A stretch of 64,000 bases of DNA from Torymus aiolomorphi (taxonomy: Eukaryota; Arthropoda; Insecta; Hymenoptera; Torymidae). The notes under the pieces were generated by a model. That model saw only the letters and a program-made list of their open reading frames with translations, did no database searches and had not been told where the DNA came from. Made by a program: the position numbers and the translations under genes. The stretch spans positions 190,952,604 to 191,016,603 of the forward strand of contig CM070873.1 of NCBI GenBank assembly GCA_036365515.1. Direction: 5' to 3'. This document shows positions 33,922 to 44,755 of this stretch, one piece after another; the first letter of the stretch is position 1, and each line of letters begins with the position of its first letter.

Positions 33922-34653
33922 CTAATTATTGGAATCGTCTCCGTCGTCTTGGCAAGATTTCCGCTTGTGTGTCCATCTTTTGCGCCATACGTCGTTAGTT
34001 AGACACTTTGCAGGGTTCAGCACACCTTGCAGTTTCCAATAGCTGATTCTGGTACCGGCTCTCTGAACAGTTAAAATAGTAAATAAGGATGTCTTCATTT
34101 CCATGCTGCCACTGATGCGAGATACACCGCGAGCAAGTTCGCCACACGGGTATTTCTTGACCACATTTTTCGCACTGTCCATATATCGTTTTACTCCCAA
34201 AACCGATTCCTCCGTACTGCAGTTGCAATCCGTGCATGTATACACGTCCGCGCTCCTCTGTTTCTTCTTGAACTCCTCGTCCGATGACTTCAAAAACTTC
34301 AATCATATCCGTCGGCTCCTCAAAGGCGCGATGATGTTGATTGCATTCATTCTCATCCCGTGCCCAACTCCTTTGCATTTGAACATCATGCCAGGGTTTG
34401 GTCACCTCCATGATGGCTGTCCTGAATGCGGGTGAGTCCACATAAGGATGGTTAATTGGTGCCATTCGTCCCTAGGCTGAGTGCGGAATCCTGGCACTCT
34501 TGGTCCATCCTCGAAGAAAGGCTCTTGTTCGATCCATAGCTGATATCCGTATCGTAGCCTGGATTGGTTTGCACGTTCTTCTGGTGTTTGCGTAGTATGT
34601 TTCTGTGAGTGCCGTGGTGGTGTCTGCTCCATTTTAAAGACTGTATGTTTCAA
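33922..34653 (-). pseudogene. Unassigned retroelement-associated gene upstream of the putative LTR
   Basis: Three overlapping minus frames (34,402-34,653; 33,995-34,465; 33,922-34,302) read as one gene of roughly 220 residues with at least two frame changes. It begins near M-E-Q-T-P-P-R, contains RYGYQLWIEQEPFFEDGPRV, an ARDENECNQHHRAF segment, a CEKCGQEIPVWRTCSRC Cys-cluster that could bind zinc, and a basic Lys/Arg end. Its place just before the purine tract and LTR suggests the last gene of an LTR element. I do not recognise the family; not a known Env or pol. Confidence 0.35.
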
Positions 34654-34964
34654 GTGGTTTTCTTGACTTCTTTAGAGTGACTGACTCTTGGATGCTCACA
34701 GATCCAACATTTTCCTCAATGTGAATCGTGGCGTAGTGGGGATAAGGGAAAACTAGGGGTGCTTTTCCTTTTCTTCACCTGATGGGGGCATGGTCTTTAT
34801 AGTGCAACGGTACAGTGGTAGGGTGAATTTGTAGGATAGTGCGGGAAATAATTGCAGGTTTATCGAGATGGATATGCGTAGTTATCTGGTGCGTATTTGC
34901 TTAGAAACTTTTAGATTCAGTTACGCTTAGTTAGAATATTTATGTTCTAGCTTAGTACATGTAC
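34654..34964. other. Spacer without recognised features
   Basis: Moderate GC, no recognised gene; ends in a (TA)n tract. Confidence 0.4.
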
Positions 34965-34965
34965 T

Positions 34966-35002
<37 letters not shown>

Positions 35003-35035
35003 CCTTTGCCATACTTAAAACGTATATGTTTACTA

Positions 35036-35205
35036 TACTTCGGGGACATTACCGGAGTACGGGGCCGTCCCTATAATAATATGGATGAAACCACTATTTT
35101 GGGGACAAATCTAGAGTCAATACCATGAGGGTCCTTATTTCTTTAGTCACGCTATCATAGACAAACTCTGAGAAAAAGGTTTTGATGTCCCTGTAATACA
35201 GGTGA
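35036..35205 (+). repeat. Small core-sharing element E2 (private repeat GGGGACA)
   Basis: Contains CGGGGACATTACCGG (35,041), TTGGGGACAAAT (35,099) and the inverse TGTCCCTGTAAT near its end (35,186), around the shared core TCTAGAGTC…TTTCTTTAGTCA (35,110-35,149) and CTCTGAG. It is flanked by (TA)n on both sides and ends ATAATTATATAT. Confidence 0.6.
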
Positions 35206-35239
35206 GTGCATAATTATATATGTATATATATATACATCA

Positions 35240-35454
35240 AATGCAGCTTTTGAGGATCTATGTCAGCACGGATTCGATACTTTGAGGATTTTTCGGACTT
35301 TTGAGGACATCCTCAAAATTCCTTCGGTATGAAACGGTACTTTTGAGGATTTATATTAATACCTTCAACGCAGAGAGGGAGTTGTTTCTTTAGTCAAGCA
35401 TATAAGAACTCTGGAGAAAAAAACTATAGATCCTCAAAAGTACCGGTTTCCGTA

Positions 35455-35455
<1 letters not shown>
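35240..35455 (+). repeat. Small core-sharing element E3 (private repeat TTTTGAGGAT)
   Basis: TTTTGAGGAT or TTTGAGGAT/C at 35,248, 35,281, 35,299 and 35,341, with the inverse ATCCTCAAAAGTACCGG at 35,430 pairing with GGTACTTTTGAGGAT. Core TTTCTTTAGTCA at 35,385-35,396. Flanked by (TA)n. Confidence 0.6.
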
Positions 35456-35485
<30 letters not shown>

Positions 35486-35487
35486 TT

Positions 35488-35677
35488 ATGTTAGTTTCCA
35501 GGACATTCCAGATGTTTAACGTTGGTTTCGGGGACATTTGTTAGTTTCGGGGACAGTCCCTGAATCTACATATGTTTAACGTCAGTTTTGAGGACATCGA
35601 TCCCCATAAGAAACATTATTTCTTTAGTCACGTATAGGTATACAGTAACATGGGGTCCTGGGAACTAACTTTATACA

Positions 35678-35680
<3 letters not shown>
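35488..35680 (+). repeat. Small core-sharing element E4 (private repeat TTAGTTTC.GGGACA)
   Basis: TTAGTTTCCAGGACA (35,490), GGTTTCGGGGACA (35,524), TTAGTTTCGGGGACA (35,540), CAGTTTTGAGGACA (35,583), with the inverse GTCCTGGGAACTAAC at 35,655. Core TTTCTTTAGTCA at 35,619-35,630. Flanked by (TA)n. Confidence 0.6.
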
Positions 35681-35754
<74 letters not shown>

Positions 35755-35755
<1 letters not shown>

Positions 35756-35960
35756 AGTATGTGGGTGAACCGGTTTTGGAGAGGTATAGTTCTTACACTC
35801 AGGATGGCTAGGGGTCTTTGACTAAAGAAGTAATGAAACCTGGAAATAGAGACTCTAGAATCTGGAAAAAACTCTCCAAAACCGATTATATATACATTTC
35901 CCTTGTGAAGAGCCTCTTCAAAACCGGTATATCATACGTTGAAAAACTCGTCAAAATCGA
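35755..35960 (-). repeat. Small core-sharing element E5 (private repeat AACCGGTTTTGGAGAGG), inverted
   Basis: AACCGGTTTTGGAGAGG at 35,768, inverse CTCTCCAAAACCG at 35,872, and CTCTTCAAAACCGG at 35,913. The minus strand carries TCTAGAGTC…CTTCTTTAGTCA (35,819-35,858), the shared core with one change. A (TA)n tract of about 65 bp precedes it. Confidence 0.55.
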
Positions 35961-36000
35961 GAAACGACATAAATATTCAGTTTTGTTCACCATTATTATC

Positions 36001-36622
36001 AGTAGTATGATAGTTAGTATAGCGAGACGACGCATGAGTCACCGGCCCGTCCCGGGACGCGGCCCCTTTGTTTTGATAAACATGGTAATTAACTCATGTT
36101 TAATTGCTTTTTAATGGTTTGTTTATATAAACAAACATAAATAAACGTGTTTGTTTATGTTTATAAATATAAACAAGTAATTAAACATACAATAAGTACA
36201 TGTAATGTTTATGAAAAACATAAACAAAGCGTGTAATTAATGAGTGTTTTATTGCTTGTTATGATTGTTTGTTTATATAAACAAGGTATTAAACAGTAAT
36301 TAAACATGTGTTAATTACCTTGTTTATTAGAGCAAAGGTGCCGCGGTCCGGCACGGGACGGTGACTCATGCAAGTCTCCGACAGCTATAGCAGTATAGCG
36401 AAACTGTTGTAGTACGCTATAGCGGGCTCCGCCTTGGCCCTGTGCTCGGTATAGTGCGCGTTCTTTTTCGAAGAGCGCGCTATAGTAGGCAGCTGAGCGA
36501 ACTCGATCCGCTGCAAAATCTTATGAAGAGTGTGTGTGAGTGTGTGTGCGTGTGTGTGTTATCCTGCTCCACGGTGTCGCGGAGCCTACTCTAAATTTCG
36601 GCTCCGGGGTTAAGTGTTAATA
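36001..36622 (+). repeat. Polinton left terminal inverted repeat
   Basis: About 620 bp matching 53,948-54,572 inverted. It includes TTTGTTTATATAAACAAA-type palindromes, the repeated ATGAGTCACCG…CCCGTCCC/CCGG block (near 36,034 and, inverted, 36,340-36,368), TATAGCGNNNGCTATAG segments and a (TG)n tract (36,531-36,560). Confidence 0.93.
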
Positions 36623-37337
36623 TATTATATGGGATAGGTAGAGTGAAAAAAATTAGAAATATTATTAGAAATATTATTATTTTTATTAAAAAAAAAATTA
36701 ATTTCAAATCATTACAAAAAATAATACAAATTAATTTTCGGAACATATAAATGTATAAATCATTAGCCAAGTTGCATAAGCGAAAAAAAGAAAATAGTTT
36801 GAATAATATTACAAAAAAAAATACAAATGAATTCCATTATTATTAAAAAAAAAGTTATTAAAAAAATTTTACATACTATTACAAAAATAAAAAATTGTTA
36901 TCTCTTTTATCTCTCACTTTTTTGAGAGAGATAAGTCCAGCGGAGATTCCCCTTCTTCTTCTTCTTCTGACAGTTCCTTGTTGGGGGAAAACAAGGTTTC
37001 ACAGCAGAAATACCAAAGTGGAATTCGATGCGTTCAGGGTGTTAGTGTTTTTAATGAGTATCGAGTGAGTTGAAACCGCTCTATTCGAAACATAAGTCGA
37101 TTCTCGACACACACACACACACACTTCGTTGTTGTTTCGAACGAGATTACTCCTTAACGAACTTTTTCTTCTCGGAACTATATTCGTAAAGAAGAAAAGA
37201 GGTGTCGAATTCACCCCTGTAGATAGCGTAGTGGGACTGCGAATTTCGATACACCATGCAAACGGTAAGATTGGGTGGAGGGACAGTTATTCGCATTATA
37301 AAAGCTACTGATTTACCCGTCGCTCATCTCAGTACCT
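36623..37337. other. Polinton left leader region, AT-rich
   Basis: No gene recognised. It holds the likely promoter of the first gene. An ATG at 37,256 is followed by a possible splice donor (ACGGTAAGAT), with CATCTCAG near 37,331 as a possible acceptor, so the first gene may have a short upstream exon; the frame does not fit well. Confidence 0.4.
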
Positions 37338-38749
37338 ATGCGAATCATGGCGCGAATCATGGCGCGAGTCAATATGCCTTTTTTACCGCGAGTGCAAGCT
37401 GAGGAGCATAGTGATTTGCGCGAAGTAATAGCGCGCATCGCTTCCAGCTTACGTTTCCATCGGCACCCTGTATGGCGAAGGAGCGACATAACTTGGCGGC
37501 GAAGACTCCACAATATGAATGACGCGCATTTACGCTGCGAATTGCGATTTCTGCTGTCGCAAAGTGGGTTTCGACGAATAGCCCAATTTTATTTGAGAAT
37601 ATTTCGCAATATTCGCTCTGCACTATTAATAGCCGATGAATATATCTCGGAAATCGGAATGGCTAATACTATCATTTTACAAGACATGATAAACGCATAC
37701 CAAGAACAAAGAGGTAAGTAAAAATATTATTTTAGAAAAAAAATATTTTTTGATTATTAAAAATAAATTACAGCATTGGATGATTTGCTTGCCGATGATA
37801 GCGATGCCTCTACAATATTTATGGACTATAGCGGACGTCAAAATCCTGTAGCACGCGCTTTAAGCTTTCAAAGCGAAGCCGAATCGTCGAGCAGCAGCAG
37901 CAGCAGCAGCAGCAGAGAGGAAGAAGAAGAAGAAGAAGAAGAAGAAGAAGACGAGGCTTGCGAGCAGGGAAGTGTTGCAGACGGTACAAGCCCCAGCGAA
38001 GAGGATATCTCAGGTAGCGATGACGAACAACCACGCTTAATATACGTTCCGATTCAACAGCAACAGCAAGAACAACAACAACAACAACAATAACAAGAAA
38101 GCGAAGAAGTACTAGAGGCGGGTGCGCTGTCTGAAGGTGAAGAGAGCGAAAGCATGATTCGAGTAATGTCTTCCTCGGACGAAGAAGACGAAAATTCAAT
38201 GATACCACGGCGGTTACTCGCAACGCTGAGTCAGTATACAGAACCTCGCAATACTGTGGAGAGGGCCATTATGAGCGAGGACCCCCAGCCGAGTGGAAAC
38301 GACGAGCGGCCGCGGGCGGGGACACTGCACAATTTTTACACCTCCAGGGCGCGATGTTCGGAAAATTTATTCCATAATTTAGAGGATGGAAATCGCTTGG
38401 TATGGAATAGTTTCGACGAGACTAATCCCCTGGATCGCCGTGTCAATGAATGTAAGTTTCTTTTATTCATCAATATATTTTCGTCCACAATAAAATTTTT
38501 TTTTTTATAATCGGTTTTTTAGTTATACGAAGAAGACTAAATAGTTCTGACGGATTAGCGACACCTGGGTACGATATCCCACATTTATTTGTTTACGCGA
38601 GAAGAATTATTCACGTTCGTCGCTCTCAAGAACTGCGCTGGTTTCATAATCAGGCTGTAGATGAAAATTCCGCGTTGTATACGACCGCTGATTTAGAAGA
38701 TTTATTAGATCGCGTACGCGATAGTTTTAATGGAAAACCGGAAGACTAA
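37338..38749 (+). pseudogene. Unassigned Polinton gene with two introns
   Basis: Three exons are supported by frame: 37,338-37,713, 37,774-38,451 and about 38,521-38,749. Intron 1 is 60 bp (GTAAGTA…TTACAG); intron 2 runs GTAAGTTTC…TTTTTTAG; the joins keep phase. Exon 1 is Arg-rich and helical; exon 2 has runs of Ser, about 11 Glu and Gln and is strongly acidic; exon 3 is the globular-looking end (PGYDIPHLFVYARRIIHVRRS). In the Gln run an in-frame TAA stands at 38,091-38,093 between CAA codons, so CAA to TAA probably broke it. No known domain recognised; by position it may act early or in regulation. Confidence 0.5.
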
Positions 38750-38856
38750 TTTAAAAAAATATATTGTATTTTTTTTTAATTCGATTTTTTAATATACAAA
38801 TTCTAGCACGAGAAGGTGACTTTTTATTTTATTCACACCCCTCTCCTTCATCGGAC

Positions 38857-41800
38857 ATGCCTTCGTCACCTACATCATCATATACAAGCTCGATATGGCT
38901 ATCGCTCCCACCATCTACCGCATCAGAGCTCGCCGTAAATTTAACAGCGGACGAACGTAGAGAACCACTGCAATTGGGCGAAGGCAATAGCTTGTATGGG
39001 CGTAGTGCCGAAGAAGGCGGCCGCGGCGGTAACTTAGAGAACGAGACTCTCGAGATAAGCCCACCGGGTGTTAGATTTACTGTTCTACAAGAAAGAGAGA
39101 ATTTCGTACGTAGATTTCAAATTGCCGGCCGTTCCATTGTACTGCGCGTGAATAATCCACCCGACGAATGCGATAACCCATTGTTTTGGATCGAATTGGC
39201 TATGCGGGATATTCACGCGTTTGTTATTTCGATGGTGCCGGATGACGATACTGTATTAGTCGGTGTTGTTATAAGTAGCGAACAATTTATGCTCGGCACA
39301 GCTGGTCTGTCTTTTCGACCTCTTGAAAATTTTTTTTACGATGATTTATGGAATTTAATTTCCAGTATAGCTCAAAGTAACCAAAATTTTCAAGTGGATG
39401 AGAGTTTTATTTTACAAATCACATTTATAAGCGTTCCTGTGGGCTTGGGTGCAATCAAAAGGAACAAATTATCCATCGACAGTGTGACTCGGCGTTCAAT
39501 GGTATCAATCACCAACGACGATAATTTATGTCTGCCGCGCGCGTTAGTAGTTGGGGAGGCACATATAAAATTACGAGCCAATGACTCGGTCGGCGTTCGT
39601 AAAGAATGGAATATAATACGCGACGGGCGGCGCAAGTTACAAAAGCAACTCGTGGAACGTTTGATACAAGCTGCAAACGTGCATATTCCCCGCGCCGGTT
39701 GTGGCTTCTACGAAATAGAAAGATTTCAGAATTTTTATCTGCAAAGTAATATTGCTATCTATAGTGGTTTACGAGAAAGCAACATTAGGTAACGGCGAAC
39801 CTCCTTTTTTCGACGGGCGCGCTCAAATAGAAACTCAGGGAGAACTAAAAGGGGTTATTAATCTATTCTACGATCCGCGCGCGAAGCATTTCGATACTAT
39901 TTTAAACGTGATAGGTTTAGAGAGGACAAATTTTTTTTGCAGTTATTGTAATAAATGCTTTCACTTCATTGATCAACACAAATGTAGAAAAACTTGTTCG
40001 AAATGTTTCGTTTCTCCTGCCTGCTTATCAGATGGCGTCGATTTAATAAAATGCGCGAACTGTAATAGAGAATTTTTCGGCCCTTCGTGTTATCAAAATC
40101 ATTTGGAGGACGGTAGTTATAAGAAAAAAAATAAAAAATTATGTGACATTGTCAAAATTTGCACGCGATGTTGTAAAGTAACACATCGCTATCGCAGAAC
40201 ACACGAGTGCGGGAAAATTTGGTGCAAAAATTGCAAAATCGATCATTATACAAACGAAAATTGTTATATGTTACCCATAAAAAACGAGTCCGATGATGAA
40301 GGAAAAAAAGGAAACGGCGAATACACGAAAAAAAAATTTTTATACATTTTTTATGATTTTGAAACGCGTCAAGATGAAGCGTACTTGAATCACGAAACCA
40401 CTAAAATTCACGTTCCTAATTTGTGCGTTGTGCAACAAGCCTACACGGATTGCATCGATCAAGATGATATTTCTCAATTTTGCCATACTTGCGATATTCG
40501 CGAATATGTTTTTCGGAAGAGTCCTGTTACAGAATTGATAGGACTATGCGTTTGGGAGAAAACAGAATTTAATCAAATCGTGTGTATCGCGCACAACGCG
40601 CGCGCTTTCGATGCCCAATTTATATTAAAGGAGTTGGCCGAGTTAGGGAATCAAGTTTTGCCAAGTGTTATTTTAAATGGGACGAATATTATCTCTATAC
40701 GATATGGCCGTACTAAATTCATAGACAGTTTAAATTATTTTCAAGCGAAATTGAGTGCTCCACCCTCGGCCTTTGGCTTGCCGCAAAGCAGCAAAAAAGG
40801 TTTTTTTCCGCACTTTTTTAATACTTTAGAAACTAAGGATTACGCAGGCCCTATGCCCGATCCAACTTTTTTCGCACCAAATTTTATGTCGGCCGAGGAG
40901 AGAGTGACTTTTTTCCAGTGGTATAATGAAAACGCGCCGGATTATGTTTTTAACTTTAAAAATGAAATTGTCGAATATTGCCGTATGGACGTGGAAATAT
41001 TGCGTCACGCCTGTATAGCTTTTCGAAAAATTTTTCTCGATATCGGTAACACAGACCCCTTTGCTTCGGCGACCACGATCGCGTCGGCATGTTCTTATTT
41101 ATTTAGGAAAAATTTTCTCAAGGCTAACACCATAGGAATTTTACCACCTGCTGGTTACAGGCGCGCTGACAAACACTCTCAAAAAGCTGTCAAGTGGCTA
41201 TTGCAGTGCGAGCGTGAAATCGGGCGAGAGATTATTCACGTCGGGCGTGGACGTGAATATCGCTTACGAGAAGGATTTTTAGTTGACGGATATTTGCCTC
41301 CTCTGGCGACAGAGGATAGTGTCTCGACCACGGCATCGTCATCATCATCATCATCATCAGTTTTTACATCGGGTAAGGGCGTTGTGTTCGAGTATCAAGG
41401 CTGCTATACACACGGCTGCCCGCGCTCTTTTGAAAACAAACGCGATACGCTGACTGCTTTCAATCAAACACATAACGAAGCCTACGAAAATACGTGCCGT
41501 AAGATAGATAAAATAAAGTCGCACGGGTACGAGGTGCGTGAAATTTGGGAATGCGAATTCGACCGCCACATAACCGAAAATCCTCAAATCGCGAATTATG
41601 TAAATAATCATCCGCTTATTAGCAAAATGATTTTAAACCCGCGAGATGCATTCTTCGGAGGGCGCACAGAAAATATTAGATCGTATTACAATGTTAGCGA
41701 GGGTGAAACAATTAGATATACGGATATTTGCTCGTTATATCCGTACATATGTAAAAGAGGCCGCTTCCCGCTTGGACACCCAGATATAATTGTCGGTAGT

Positions 41801-43042
41801 CAGTGCGATACGTTGACGGGAGGAAACAATGATAATCTCTCGCGAGTAGAAGGATTGATCAAATGCAAAGTGTTGCCGCCTCGCAAATTGTTCCTTCCTC
41901 TCCTACTGATAAAAATGCACGAAAAATTACTGTTTGCTCTTTGTCGCTCTTGTTGCGAGGAGATGCGACAAGATGATTGTAATCACGAAGACGATCGCGA
42001 GCGTGAATTCTCGGGTACGTGTGTAGCCGATGAATTAAGAAAAGCCATACAATTGGGTTATCGAATTACTAAAATACATATAATATGGAACTATAAAATG
42101 ACGCAGTATGATCAGCAAAGCGGTAAAGGCGGGTTGTTCGCCGGCTATGTGAATGCGTTTTTGAAACTGAAACAAGAAGCTAGTGGGTGGCCGGCATGGT
42201 GCGAGAGCGAAGAGGATAAAGAGCGTTACGTAAACGAGTATGAGATAGCCGAAGGCATATCACTGGAGGGGGAAAAAATCAAGAAAAACGCTGGGTTGCG
42301 CGGCAAAGCTCTGCCTCAATTCTTTTTGGGGGAAATTTGGGCAACGCAGCAATTTAAAGCAGACTGCGATTGTAAAAACGCGCGAGGCCTTACTCAGACT
42401 CTTGGTGGCTCCCGATAAAGAAGTGCTCAGTGTATTACCCATCAACGACGAACTGTTGTATGTACACTGGCAACACATTGCGGAGGCAGTGGAACAGGCC
42501 CCTAATACTAATGTAGTCATCGCCGCTTACACTACAGCGCAATCACGACTAAAATTATATAGTTATCTAGAGAAACTCGACCGCCGTGTATTGTACTATG
42601 ACACCGACTCCTGTGTATTCGTTTGTAACGAGCGTGTGAAAATGAGGAATACAGACCTCATATCGGCTCGCTATTAGGCGATATGACCGACGAACTCGGC
42701 CAAAATATATACATTGAAACTTTCTTATCCGGCGTTCCTAAGTTTTACGCTTACAGAGCGACAGATTCGTCTACAGGAGAAAAATTTGAATGTTGTAAAA
42801 TTAAAGGAATAAGGTTGAATTATACTAACACCTTGAAAATAAATTTTGACAGTATCAATCGGCTGATCGAATCTTTTTTCGGCGGCGATCCAAGTAGTAT
42901 CAAATTAAACTTTAGAGCGATAAGACGAATGCCGGATCACGATGTCGTCATACGAGACGAAGTTAAAACATGTTGTATCGTTTTGAATAAACGGCGCTAT
43001 CTTAGTAAAGAATTGTCATTGCCTTTTGGCTATAAGCGTTAA
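38857..43042 (+). pseudogene. Protein-primed DNA polymerase B (pPolB), three frameshifts
   Basis: Replicates the linear element using a protein primer at the inverted repeats. The N-terminal part (38,857 to about 39,785) has the Polinton-specific region ending in a DNLCLPRALVVGEAH segment. After a frame change near 39,760 comes a Cys-rich zinc region (39,935-40,280), then exonuclease motifs: Exo I YDFETR (40,352), Exo II HNARAFDAQF (40,590) and Exo III YCRMDVEIL (40,976). Motif A TDICSLYP is at 41,717. Motif B (NSFWGKFG) reads only in the next frame after a shift near 42,296. Motif C YYDTDSC is at 42,594. A further shift near 42,640-42,680 leads to the last 119 codons. An acceptor-like TTCTAG at 38,803 suggests an upstream exon. 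Confidence 0.9.
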
Positions 43043-43102
43043 AAAATTTTTTATTAAAAAAAATAAGACTTTTGTAAATGTTGTTCTTGTTGTTTGTTGT
43101 TA

Positions 43103-43104
<2 letters not shown>

Positions 43105-43143
<39 letters not shown>

Positions 43144-43500
43144 ATGTTCATTTAAAAAAAATAAATTTTTTTTTATCAAAAATATTTCACGCGCGTGCTG
43201 CTGCAACAGCTGATTTGCACGCCCAAAATATAGGCTTTTTGAAGACGGCAAATATCAGCTCATATGCGCTAGAGGTACAAGCTTGTACACACGCGGGCCG
43301 ACGCACGCGCCGCATCAGCTGATACGCGCGCGCAAAGTATACGCTTTTAAAGCGGCGAATATCAGCTTATACCACGCGGAGTACAAGCTTGTACACGCGC
43401 CCGGTGCGCGGTGCATATCAGCTGATGAAGCATCGCGCCGCGCCGCCCCGGGTCCCCACGCGCGCCGGGGGTCACTGGTGAGTCAGTTGGTTTTCTTTCA
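43105..43500. promoter_or_regulatory. Polinton intergenic region with (TC)n and duplicated CAGCTG/AAGCTTG palindromes
   Basis: After a (TC)n tract (43,109-43,140) two diverged copies of a ~110-bp unit lie side by side (43,207-43,315 and 43,316-43,425). Each has CAGCTGAT at the start, GGC.AATATCAGCT, GTACAAGCTTGTACAC (a 14-bp palindrome plus flank) and a GC-rich CGCGC end; a third ATCAGCTGAT closes the array. It sits between polB and the ATPase and may hold promoters or protein-binding sites. Confidence 0.5.
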
Positions 43501-43556
43501 TACAAAAAAAAATGATAAAAGCAGGAGCAAATTGGGTTTAGTTGTCAGTCTCGAAA

Positions 43557-44240
43557 ATGGATACGCGCTGGAAACATCCATTTACGTGTTGCGTGTGCGG
43601 ACATACCGGATGTGGCAAAACGCAGTTCGTCAAAAAATTTCTCGCAAATTTACCGGCAATCTGTAACGTACGCTTCGATCGTATACTTTTTTATTACGCC
43701 GAGTGGCAAGAAGCCTATCGGACGGAGCTGAGACCCTGTGGTGGTGATGACGCACCGCGTATCGAATTTCGGGAAGGTCTGCCTCAAGCGAGCGATTACT
43801 CTAACGATAGCGATAAAAAGAAATTACTTATACTCGATGATTTGATGCGTGAATCTTCATGCGATGTGATATTAGATTTGTTCACGAAGGGCAGTCATCA
43901 CAAAAATATTAGCGTTATATTCATAATGCAAAATATTTTTCATAAAGGAAAGTCACAGCGCGATATAAGTCTGAACACAAAATACATCGTACTGTATAAA
44001 AACCTGCGTGATCGCGCTCAAATACAGCACTTGGCGCGTCAGTGTTCCTGGAAGATCCAAAATTTCTGCAAGAGGCCTACCTTGACACCACGCGAACCCC
44101 ACATACGTATCTTTTTCTCGATTTATCGCAAGACTGTGTCGACGAATTTAGATTTCGCTCTTGCATATTTCCCGATGACAAAAGGCACTACGCTTAAGTG
44201 CCAAAAAATTCAAAATTTCGATAGTTTAATTATATTTTAA
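43557..44240 (+). pseudogene. A32-like packaging ATPase, frameshifted
   Basis: FtsK/HerA-type ATPase that pumps the element's DNA into capsids. I use ATG 43,557 (MDTRWKHPF), since the upstream codons have no ATG. Walker A GHTGCGKT is at 43,598 and Walker B LLILDDL at about 43,827; GSHHKNISVIFIMQN matches the sensor-like region of the family. After about 44,040 the frame loses family resemblance while the +1 frame carries the expected C-terminal sequence (EDPKFLQEA, DLSQDCVDEFRF), so a single frameshift truncates it. Typical length about 230-250 residues. Confidence 0.88.
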
Positions 44241-44320
44241 GGTGAAAGAGAGGGGGTGAAGTAAAAAAAAAAGGAAATAGACACGTCAGACGCACGAGCA
44301 CTCGACACAGTTGAGAGATA

Positions 44321-44719
44321 ATGATGGCAGGAGCAACACGGATGAATTCTAAACGCTGTTTGCCTTGTACTAAACGTTTTGCCAAAAAACAGTTGGCACT
44401 TTTGTGTGCTCTATCACACTGCGACGGCAAACAGCGTTCGGCCATCCTTCGCACGGCAGATAAATCACTCATCAAGTGCATATACGAGTGCGTATTAAAC
44501 GTTTTACACGGTGTAGTGAAATTGAGAGATTGCGAGAAGAAACAGCTGAATAAGCACAACCTCGTATTACGCAGATTAATCAATCACAAGTCATCAAGTT
44601 GGAAAACTAATAAACGCGCAATAGTGCAGAACGGAGGATCTTTTTTGCCAGCTCTTCTAGCGCCCATCGTAGGCGCACTTATATCTAAACTGTTTGTAGG
44701 AGGAGGAGGAAAGCAGTGA
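44321..44719 (+). CDS. Small Polinton protein with hydrophobic C-terminus
   Basis: 132 codons, ATG 44,321. The N-terminal two-thirds is basic and Cys-containing with predicted helices. The end reads NGGSFLPALLAPIVGALISKL followed by a Gly-rich tail, one hydrophobic segment of about 16 residues, as in small capsid- or membrane-associated proteins of Polintons and adenovirus-like viruses. The gene sits right after the ATPase and 37 bp before the next gene. The frame is intact. Precise function unknown. Confidence 0.6.
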   Translation: MMAGATRMNSKRCLPCTKRFAKKQLALLCALSHCDGKQRSAILRTADKSLIKCIYECVLNVLHGVVKLRDCEKKQLNKHNLVLRRLINHKSSSWKTNKRAIVQNGGSFLPALLAPIVGALISKLFVGGGGKQ

Positions 44720-44755
44720 AAAAAAATAATCAGCGGTATAGAACGAACTCGTAAA

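Noticed and set aside
37869..37955. Poly-Ser/poly-Glu runs as simple microsatellites outside genes
   Set aside because: They are in frame with the spliced gene and flanked by non-repetitive coding sequence, so they are treated as part of it.
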